A stretch of 64,000 bases of DNA, taken from contig NC_011144.1 in assembly GCF_000017265.1 (NCBI RefSeq), forward strand, positions 186,001 through 250,000, read 5' to 3'. The notes under the pieces are model-generated. The model was not told where the DNA came from, did not search any database, and saw only the letters and a list, made by a program, of their open reading frames with translations. Below, piece after piece: positions 58,372 to 64,000 of this stretch. The position numbers were made by a program, and so were the translations under genes. Origin of the DNA: Phenylobacterium zucineum HLK1. Lineage in GTDB: Bacteria; Pseudomonadota; Alphaproteobacteria; Caulobacterales; Caulobacteraceae. The first letter of the stretch is position 1; each line of letters starts with the position of its first letter.

Positions 58372-58860
58372 TCAGCCGCCGCCGTGGCGGGCGGCCAGCG
58401 GGGCGAAGGCGCGGGCCACCTGCTCGTAGGCCTGCCGCTTGAACGGCACGACGAGGTCCGGCGCCTCGGCCAGGTATCCCCAGCGCCATTCCTCGAACTC
58501 GGGCTCGTGGTGGGCGGCGAGGTCGAACTCGGACTCCTCGCCGTCGAAGCGGAAGGCGAACCACACCTGGCGCTGGCCCTTGAAGCCGCGCCAGGCCTTG
58601 GGCCCGCCCATCCCCTCCGGGAAGTCGTAGACGATCCAGCCGTCGGTGCGGCCGAGGTAGGCGATGCTGACCGCGCCGGTCTCCTCGGCGAGCTCGCGGC
58701 GGGCGGCGGCCTCCAGCTCCTCGCCGTCGTCCACCCCGCCCTGCGGGAACTGCCAGTTGTAGGGCGGGGCCGCGCCGGCGCGGCGGCCCAACCACACGCG
58801 GCCGTCGGGATGGAAGAGCACCACGCCGACATTGGGACGGTAGCGGGATAGGTCGGTCAT
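58372..58860 (-). CDS. rppH: RNA pyrophosphohydrolase (Nudix)
   Basis: 162 residues from ATG 58860, which overlaps the end of the upstream YibQ-like gene. Nudix box GGVDDGEELEAAARRELAEE (GX5EX7REUXEEXGU). The N-terminal block YRPNVGVVLFHPDGRVWLGR and WQFPQGGVD are RppH-typical. It removes pyrophosphate from 5' ends of mRNAs (or cleaves dinucleoside polyphosphates) and so triggers RNase E decay. Confidence 0.94.
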   Translation of the reverse strand: MTDLSRYRPNVGVVLFHPDGRVWLGRRAGAAPPYNWQFPQGGVDDGEELEAAARRELAEETGAVSIAYLGRTDGWIVYDFPEGMGGPKAWRGFKGQRQVWFAFRFDGEESEFDLAAHHEPEFEEWRWGYLAEAPDLVVPFKRQAYEQVARAFAPLAARHGGG

Positions 58861-59996
58861 CTCCGGGCCATGAGCGCCGAGGCGGGGGCCAGCTGATAGC
58901 CCCTCTGCTCCACCTCGTTCGCCCAACGCGCCACGGTCTCCAGGGTCACCGGATAGGCGAAGCCCGAGCCCAGCGCCTGGCCGCGCTGCAGGGCGCCGGC
59001 CTCGAGCGCCAGGAGCTGCTGGTCGATGGCGCCGGCCGAGAGCTGGTCGTCGATCACCCGCTCGGCGGTGGCCCGGGGCACGTTCCCGCCCCGGCGCGCG
59101 GCGGTTCCGTCGTCGACGAAGGCCAGGCCCCGGGCCCGCAGCGAGGCGGCCAGGGCCTCGTAGGCGCGGTCGTCGGCGAGGAAGCGGGAGCCGAGATAAT
59201 TGGTCAGGCCGAAGTAGCCGCTGGCGCGCGAGAGGATCCACTCCAGCTTCTTCGCCGTCTCGGGCGGCGAGGCGTCGGTCATCAGGGTGTAGGGGCCGGG
59301 ATCGTTGTCGGGATAGTCCAGCGGCTCCAGCGGGGTCTCCAGCAGCACCTCGTGGCCGTGGGCGCGGGCCATGTCGATCCAGCCCTGCAGGCCCTCGGCG
59401 TAGACCACGAACGAGAGCGTGATCTCGGGGCGCAGGGTCTCGATGGCCTGGCGGGTGGCGCGGGCGTTGAGGCCGAGGCCGCCGACGACGAGGCCGATCT
59501 TCGGCCGGCCGTTGGAGGTGAAGGGCCGGGCGTAGACCTCGGCCGGCGTGCGCCCGTCCTGGGCGATGATCGGCAGCGGGCCGCCGGGGCCCGGGGCGAA
59601 GAAGCCGGCGATCGGCGCGGCCGGCAGGGCGCCGCCGGCCAGGGCGCGCACCGGCGGGGCGGCCGGGGCGTTCCAGCCGGTGGCCGCCAGCGGGGCCAGC
59701 GGTCGCTCGGACAGGCGCACCACGTCGGGCTGGACGACGAGCGGGCCCTGCGCGGGCCGCAAGGCCTCGCGCCAGCCGGGCGGGGCGGCGTGGAAGGCCG
59801 CGTCCAGCGGCAGGCGGGCGTGCGGGGCGCCGCCCTCGAACGGGCCCATCAGCGCGACCAGGGCCACCGCCGCCCCCGCGAACAGCGCCGCGGCCGCGGC
59901 CACGCCGGCGAGCGGGCTCTTCAGCAGGCCGGCGAGGTCCGGCGCCGGAAGCTTGAAGGCGGGAGGCTTGAACTGGGGCAGTGCGATGTTCGCCAC
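58857..59996 (-). CDS. Divergent polysaccharide deacetylase (YibQ/DUF610 family)
   Basis: 379 residues from a GTG at 59996. N-terminal cytoplasmic tail and one membrane helix (about residues 30-52), a Pro/Ala-rich linker, then a deacetylase-like domain: PKIGLVVGGLGLNARATRQA, GHEVLLETPLEPLDYPDND, and GYFGLTNYLGSRFLADD. The metal-site Asp/His of true deacetylases are altered, hence 'divergent'. It commonly sits between ctpA and rppH with envC. Envelope or division role inferred from context. A hairpin masks its ribosome-binding site (see 59999-60029). Confidence 0.9.
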   Translation of the reverse strand: MANIALPQFKPPAFKLPAPDLAGLLKSPLAGVAAAAALFAGAAVALVALMGPFEGGAPHARLPLDAAFHAAPPGWREALRPAQGPLVVQPDVVRLSERPLAPLAATGWNAPAAPPVRALAGGALPAAPIAGFFAPGPGGPLPIIAQDGRTPAEVYARPFTSNGRPKIGLVVGGLGLNARATRQAIETLRPEITLSFVVYAEGLQGWIDMARAHGHEVLLETPLEPLDYPDNDPGPYTLMTDASPPETAKKLEWILSRASGYFGLTNYLGSRFLADDRAYEALAASLRARGLAFVDDGTAARRGGNVPRATAERVIDDQLSAGAIDQQLLALEAGALQRGQALGSGFAYPVTLETVARWANEVEQRGYQLAPASALMARR

Positions 59997-59998
59997 GC

Positions 59999-60029
59999 GC
60001 GGGAGGCTCCTTCCGGGGGAGCCTCCCGC
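59999..60029 (-). promoter_or_regulatory. Hairpin overlapping the ribosome-binding site
   Basis: Perfect 12-bp arms GCGGGAGGCTCC/GGAGCCTCCCGC with a 7-base loop, directly ahead of the GTG at 59996. On the minus strand the AAGGAG Shine-Dalgarno runs across the loop and 3' arm, so the stem would occlude it. It could also act as a terminator for ctpA, but there is no U-tract. Confidence 0.5.
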
Positions 60030-60047
60030 ACCATGGTTAACGGGCCG

Positions 60048-61442
60048 CTACTTCTGGGTGACCGACGGCGGCGGCTTGACGGCGGCGACCTTGTCCTTGG
60101 CCACGATGCCGGCGAGCTTGGCCTGCGGCTTCGGCAGCTTGGGCGTGGCCGCCACCGAGCCGAACTTCAGCACGTCCATGGCCCGGGCGATCTGGAAGTC
60201 CTTGGCCTCGTCGAAGCTCTCGGGCGGGGCCTCGGCCGGCTCGTGGGCGCCGCGGCGGGCCTTGCCCTCGTCGGCGTTCAGCGCGTTGCGGAACGAGGCC
60301 TCCGAGAACTGGTAGGCGCGGTTGGCGATGGCCTGGGCCTCCTCGCGGGTCGAGGCGACCTCGAGGTCGGGCTCGATGCCGGTCTGCTGGATCGAGCGGC
60401 CGGACGGGGTGTAGTAGCGCGCCGTCGTGAGCTTCAGCGCCCCGTCGATGCCGCCGCGCAGCGGGATCACGGTCTGGACCGAGCCCTTGCCGAAGCTGGT
60501 CAGGCCGACGATCTCGGCGCGCTTGCGGTCCTGCAGGGCGCCGGCGACGATCTCGGCCGCCGAGGCCGAGCCGGTGTTGATGAGCACCACGATGGGCAGG
60601 CCGCCGGTGATGTCGCCCGGCCGGGCGTTGTAGCGCTCGACGTCGCGCGGGTCGCGGCCGCGCTGGCTGACGATCTCGCCGCCCTCCAGGAACAGGTCCG
60701 AGACGCCGACCGCCTGGTCGAGCAGCCCGCCCGGGTTGTTCCGCAGGTCGAGGATCAGCCCCTTCATGGCGGGGTTCTTCATGCGGAGCTGGTGGAAGGC
60801 CTCTTCCGCCTCGTCCGTGGTCTTCTCGTTGAACGCCGAGACGCGCAGCAGGCCGTAGTCGCCCTCCATCCGCGCCGTCGCCGTGCGCGGCTTGATGACC
60901 TCGCGCACCAGCTTCACGTCGAACGGGTCGGCCTTCTCGCGCGCGATGGTCAGGGTGACCGGATCGCCGGGCTTGCCGCGCATCTGCTTGACGGCCTCGT
61001 TCACCGACAGGCCCAGCACGCTCTCGCCGTTGACGGCGGTGATGTAGTCGCCGGCCTTGATCCCGGCCCGGGCGGCGGGGGTCTCGTCCATCGGCGAGAT
61101 CACCTTGACCACGCCGTCCTCGCTGGTGACCTCGATGCCCAGGCCGCCGTACTCGCCGCGGGTCTGGTCGCGCATGTCGTCGAAGTCGGAGGCGTCGAGA
61201 TAGCCCGAGTGCGGATCCAGGGAGGTCAGCATGCCGTCGATCGCGGCCTGGATCAGCTTGGTGTCGTCGACCTCCGTCACGTACTGGTTCTCGACGGTGT
61301 TCAGCACGTCGCCGAACAGGCCGAGCATCCGGTACGTCTTGGCCCGCGGCTGCGCCGAGGCGATCGCCTGCTGGCTCACGTAGGCCATGGATCCGGCGCC
61401 CAGGATGAACGCGGACGCGCCGATCAGGAGGTACTTTCTCAT
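60048..61442 (-). CDS. ctpA: Carboxy-terminal processing protease CtpA (S41)
   Basis: 464 residues. N-terminal signal/anchor (YLLIGASAFILGAGSMAYV). PDZ domain with GEYGGLGIEVTSEDGVVKVI and DYITAVNGESVLG. The S41 catalytic Ser is in INTGSASAAEIVAGAL and the Lys is in GLTSFGKGSVQTVIPL. The C-terminus is Pro/Ala/Lys-rich. Periplasmic tail-specific protease, in a series with envC; in some bacteria CtpA controls peptidoglycan hydrolases. Confidence 0.95.
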   Translation of the reverse strand: MRKYLLIGASAFILGAGSMAYVSQQAIASAQPRAKTYRMLGLFGDVLNTVENQYVTEVDDTKLIQAAIDGMLTSLDPHSGYLDASDFDDMRDQTRGEYGGLGIEVTSEDGVVKVISPMDETPAARAGIKAGDYITAVNGESVLGLSVNEAVKQMRGKPGDPVTLTIAREKADPFDVKLVREVIKPRTATARMEGDYGLLRVSAFNEKTTDEAEEAFHQLRMKNPAMKGLILDLRNNPGGLLDQAVGVSDLFLEGGEIVSQRGRDPRDVERYNARPGDITGGLPIVVLINTGSASAAEIVAGALQDRKRAEIVGLTSFGKGSVQTVIPLRGGIDGALKLTTARYYTPSGRSIQQTGIEPDLEVASTREEAQAIANRAYQFSEASFRNALNADEGKARRGAHEPAEAPPESFDEAKDFQIARAMDVLKFGSVAATPKLPKPQAKLAGIVAKDKVAAVKPPPSVTQK

Positions 61443-61518
61443 CGCCTTCCTCAGGCTCCCTAGGCGGCCAGCGCCGCTGTTCTGTGTTCAGGCCCCGGAC
61501 GCCCCTCTAAAGCAGCGC

Positions 61519-62367
61519 TCAGCCCGCCCTTTTGTTCAACCACCGGCCCGGATCGACCGGAGAGCCCTGCTCCCGAACCTCGAGATAGAGCTCGGACGTG
61601 GATTGTCGACCTTCCGCCGCCCATCCGACAGGCTGCCCCGCCGCGACGGATTGTCCGACCTCGACCGACGTTCTTTCGAGACCAGCAAGCACGAGATGAT
61701 AGCCGCCCGCCAGCCTTAAAATAAGGATGACGCCCCAGCCTTTCACCGGGCCGACGTACTGGACCACCCCGTCGCCGGGCGCCGCGACCCGGGCGCCGCG
61801 GGGCGCGGCCAGGGTCACGCCATTGGCCTGTCCGCCGCCCGCGAGCGGCTCGCCGAAGCGGCGCACGATCGGCCCGGGCGTCGGGGAGAGCAGTGTCGCC
61901 GGCGCCTTCAGCACGCCCGGCGGCAGGGTCGCGACGGGACCGCGCAGCGCCAGACCCGCCTTCGACTGCGGCTCGGGCAGGGACTCGGCCTGCAGGCTCT
62001 CGCGCTCGAACAGCGCCTCGGACTGCACGGCCGCCAGACGGCGCTGGCGCATCACCTCGCCCGCGTCCTTGGCGTAGCTGCGGGCGCGGGCCTGCAACTC
62101 GGGCGTCACCGCCTTGACCAGGATGGCGGCGCGGACGGCGTCCTTGGCGTCGTCGGGCGAGACGAGCAGCGCCGGCGGCGGGTCGCGCCGCAGCTGCTCC
62201 AGCACCGACAGCATCCGGGCCAGCCGGTGGCGGTTGCGGGCCTGTTCGGCCGAGATCTCGGTCTCGGCCAGGTTCAGCCGGGTGAGCTGGTCGGTGGTCG
62301 CGGCGAAGGCCACGGCCGAGAGCGCCGCCGCCGCAAGTCCGCCGAAGATCAGGATCCGCCCGCGCAT
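61519..62367 (-). CDS. EnvC-like murein hydrolase activator (degenerate LytM)
   Basis: 282 residues. N-terminal helix/signal (residues 5-24), a long coiled coil (about 25-125, with RNRHRLARMLSVLEQLRR), and a C-terminal LytM-like domain (about 175-275). Zinc-binding HxxxD and HxH motifs of active M23 peptidases are missing: the usual HLHFE reads ELYLEVR. So it should be an inactive activator like E. coli EnvC, which switches on amidases at the septum. Its start touches the rlmH stop. Confidence 0.88.
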   Translation of the reverse strand: MRGRILIFGGLAAAALSAVAFAATTDQLTRLNLAETEISAEQARNRHRLARMLSVLEQLRRDPPPALLVSPDDAKDAVRAAILVKAVTPELQARARSYAKDAGEVMRQRRLAAVQSEALFERESLQAESLPEPQSKAGLALRGPVATLPPGVLKAPATLLSPTPGPIVRRFGEPLAGGGQANGVTLAAPRGARVAAPGDGVVQYVGPVKGWGVILILRLAGGYHLVLAGLERTSVEVGQSVAAGQPVGWAAEGRQSTSELYLEVREQGSPVDPGRWLNKRAG

Positions 62368-62831
62368 CAGTCCCTATGATACGGCGATCCGGCCAGAATT
62401 GAGACCGCCCGATAGACCTGCTCGGCCAGCATGGCGCGGGCCAGGGCGTGGGGCCAGGTCTGGGGGCCGAACGCCAGCTTGCCGTTCGCCTGGGCGACCA
62501 GCGCCGGGTCGAGCCCGTCGGCGCCGCCGATCAGGAACACCAACCGGCGCACCCCCTGGTCCCGCAGCCGGCCGATCTCCTCGGCGAAGGCGCGGGAGGG
62601 CCGCGCCGCCCCCCGCTCGTCGCAGGCGATCACGTGGGCGTCGGAGAGGTGCGCGCGCAGCGCCTCGGCCTCGGCCGCCTTGCCCGGCTTGCGGCTCTCG
62701 ACCTCCACCACCTCGACAGGGCCGAGGCCCAGCGCGCGGCCGGCGTTGGTCGCCCGCTCGACGTACAGCTTCACGAGCTCGGTCTCGGGCGAGCGCGCGA
62801 GGCGGCCGATCGCGACGATGCTGATCCTCAT
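62367..62831 (-). CDS. rlmH: 23S rRNA (pseudouridine1915-N3)-methyltransferase
   Basis: 154 residues, exactly the family size. SPOUT knot: VFLIGGADGLDPALVAQANG for the SAM loop and the C-terminal HALARAMLAEQVYRA plus GSPYHRD, the diagnostic RlmH end. It methylates m3-pseudouridine in helix 69. It heads the rlmH-envC-ctpA series; the frequently preceding rsfS/nadD genes are not present upstream here. Confidence 0.97.
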   Translation of the reverse strand: MRISIVAIGRLARSPETELVKLYVERATNAGRALGLGPVEVVEVESRKPGKAAEAEALRAHLSDAHVIACDERGAARPSRAFAEEIGRLRDQGVRRLVFLIGGADGLDPALVAQANGKLAFGPQTWPHALARAMLAEQVYRAVSILAGSPYHRD

Positions 62832-62853
62832 GGGGCGTTCATAGCCCCATTCG

Positions 62854-63189
62854 CTAGCCGACCGTCAGGGCCGCCGTCATCCCGGGGTGGTAGCGGCAGT
62901 AGACGGCCGCGCGGCCGGCCTTGCCGACCGGGGCGCGCTTGCGGGCGCCGGCGGGCAGGTCCACGTCGAAGCGGCCGTCGCGCGCGGTGGCGGTGTGGGG
63001 GACGGGGTCGCGGTTGACCCATTCGATGGCGTCGCCGGGACTCACGCCGGCCGGCATCGGCCCGAACGCCATCCGGCGGATGGTCACCACATGCACCTTG
63101 GCCTGGGCCGCCGCCGCGGGCGCGGCGACGGCGGCCGCCAGTCCGCCCAGCAGGCGGCGGCGCGTCGCCGGCGTCACGGCCCCCATCAT
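62854..63189 (-). CDS. Cupredoxin (plastocyanin/azurin-like)
   Basis: 111 residues. N-terminal twin-Arg-like signal TRRRLLGGLAAAVAAPAAAA, then a single cupredoxin domain. Type I copper ligands are PHTATARDG (His) and VYCRYHPGMTAAL (Cys, His and Met). It is presumably a periplasmic electron carrier or copper protein. The start ATG overlaps the DUF4142 stop (ATGATG), so the two genes are co-translated; co-occurrence with DUF4142 and an ECF sigma is frequent in Alphaproteobacteria. An in-frame GTG at about 63177 is possible. Confidence 0.9.
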   Translation of the reverse strand: MMGAVTPATRRRLLGGLAAAVAAPAAAAQAKVHVVTIRRMAFGPMPAGVSPGDAIEWVNRDPVPHTATARDGRFDVDLPAGARKRAPVGKAGRAAVYCRYHPGMTAALTVG

Positions 63190-63710
63190 GGCCGGACCGC
63201 CTTCGAGAGCTGCTCGGCGTGGCCCTGGTGCTCGCGGAACAGCGCCAGCCCGGTCTGCAGCAGGTCCTTCAGCTCGGCGTTGCGGGCGCCGGGGATCAGC
63301 GTGCCCTGAAGGGCGCCGTTGACCGTCTGGTGGAAGGCGACCTCGTTGCGGACATAGGCCTGGTCGAAGGCGGCCCCCTGCAGGGCCGACATGGCCTTCA
63401 GCTTCGCCTGGGCGTCGGCCGTCAGCGCCTGGCTGGTGGGATTGTCCTGCGGCGTCACGCCCAGCTTCTTCACGAGCGCGAGCGCCTGCCGGTTCACCGC
63501 GGCGTGGTCGCGGACCATGGTCTCGGCGAAGGCGCGGACGGCGGGGTCCTTGGACTTCTCCAGCGCCTGCCGGCCCGCGGCGATGTCGAGCTCGCCGGCG
63601 GTGTAGGCGATGTGGGCGATCTGGGCGTCGGTGGGCGCGGGCGCCTGAGCCGCGGCGCCGCCGGACGAGAGCAGCGTCGCGGCGGCGATCAGGGCGAGGG
63701 TTCTGGACAT
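63186..63710 (-). CDS. DUF4142 secreted protein
   Basis: 174 residues from ATG 63710 with GGAGACCC upstream. Signal peptide MSRTLALIAAATLLSSGG cleaved after GAAAQA. Helical DUF4142 fold: IAHIAYTAGELDIAAGRQAL, FAETMVRDHAAVNRQALAL and EVAFHQTVNGALQGTL with the family His residues. Ferritin-like four-helix appearance, metal binding unproven. Upstream of and overlapping the cupredoxin, and divergent from the ECF sigma gene. Confidence 0.92.
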   Translation of the reverse strand: MSRTLALIAAATLLSSGGAAAQAPAPTDAQIAHIAYTAGELDIAAGRQALEKSKDPAVRAFAETMVRDHAAVNRQALALVKKLGVTPQDNPTSQALTADAQAKLKAMSALQGAAFDQAYVRNEVAFHQTVNGALQGTLIPGARNAELKDLLQTGLALFREHQGHAEQLSKAVRP

Positions 63711-63779
63711 GAGGGTCTCCTTGCGGGCCGCGGAGCCCAATCGGCCCGCCGGCGCCGATTGGATGGCGCCCGGCCGGCG

Positions 63780-63795
63780 AGGTTCCCGGGAACCT
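63780..63795. promoter_or_regulatory. Palindrome carrying GGAACC on both strands
   Basis: AGGTTCCCGGGAACCT is a perfect 16-base palindrome in the intergenic region between the DUF4142 gene and the sigma gene. It gives GGAACCT, like an ECF -35 element, on both strands, so it may serve divergent ECF promoters. No matching -10 of CGTT type is clear on the + strand. Confidence 0.45.
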
Positions 63796-63839
63796 TGCGG
63801 CCTGCGCCGCATCCGATGAGAGTGACCCAGGAGCGCGCC

Positions 63840-64000
63840 ATGACAGCCCAACCCCATCACCTCGACATGGGGGCCCCGGACATGGCGGCCCTGAGCGAGG
63901 TCGAGCTCGTCGGCCGGGCGCGCGGCGGCGATGCGGCCGCCTTCCGGGCCATCATGCAGGCCAGCAACCAGCGGCTCTTCCGGACCGCGCGCAGCATCGT
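63840..64000 (+). CDS. ECF sigma-70 factor, 5' part only
   Basis: Opens at ATG 63840 and runs off the window. The 53 visible residues include EVELVGRARGGDAAAFRAIM and NQRLFRTARSI, the start of sigma-70 region 2 of ECF factors. It is divergent from DUF4142/cupredoxin, which may be its targets. Subgroup and anti-sigma partner cannot be judged here. Confidence 0.85.
   Translation, partial: MTAQPHHLDMGAPDMAALSEVELVGRARGGDAAAFRAIMQASNQRLFRTARSI

Overview
The window is very GC-rich (about 70%) and densely coded, and reads as chromosome of a Caulobacteraceae member (Caulobacter/Phenylobacterium type). Markers for this are a 771-residue DivL whose H-box histidine is a tyrosine (residue 551), AmgK/MurU cell-wall recycling genes, a RegB/RegA/SenC group, an F1-ATPase operon without the F0 genes and with a very short epsilon subunit, and an alphaproteobacterial-type LexA box. 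The genus is an inference; no rRNA or tRNA gene was seen.

Layout. 0-16.6 kb: end of ihfB, mscL, a hemerythrin-like gene, then trpF-trpB-trpA-accD-folC and a small membrane gene on the + strand. A minus-strand block follows: trxA, addA, addB, murU, amgK, tsaE and a PlsC-like acyltransferase, with most neighbours overlapping by a few bases. 16.6-27.3 kb: mmsA, a hydrophilic orphan, zapE, a trypsin-like protease, a LysR regulator divergent from sdhCDAB, and a ferredoxin reductase/ferredoxin pair. 27.3-34.3 kb is the accessory region. It holds clusters of a 39-40 bp palindromic repeat, a secreted orphan, a membrane LytTR regulator, a protein of four HTH-like repeats, and a lower-GC island (about 30.1-34.2 kb, near 60% GC in lines counted) with four unrecognised or poorly known genes. 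34.4-41.3 kb: divL, a zincin, a DUF559 nuclease between inverted repeats, a ferritin-like di-iron protein, a lipocalin, and a LexA-box-preceded mmcB/GIY-YIG pair. 41.3-49.2 kb: YjbR-like protein, regA, regB, senC, phaZ, a YgjP-like metalloprotein, a class A PBP and a small secreted protein. 49.3-57.5 kb: an RTX-type protein, atpHAGDC, a secreted Ala/Pro-rich protein, and a guanidine-II riboswitch with its SMR exporter. 57.5-64 kb: a hydrolase, then the rlmH-envC-ctpA-YibQ-rppH cell-envelope/RNA block, and a cupredoxin/DUF4142 pair divergent from a truncated ECF sigma gene.

How parts work together. The housekeeping groups are conventional: Trp synthesis, recombination repair, TCA/respiration, ATP synthase, envelope division factors. 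The more novel signals are four. First, the 30-34 kb island, whose HEPN-like and possible HNH-like genes sit beside a duplicated gene tail. Second, a TGACG-N4-CGTCA palindrome shared by the ferredoxin system and the distant di-iron protein gene. Third, two repeat families that carry the same two interchangeable stem cores. Fourth, small stand-alone nuclease genes (DUF559, GIY-YIG) lying next to those repeats.
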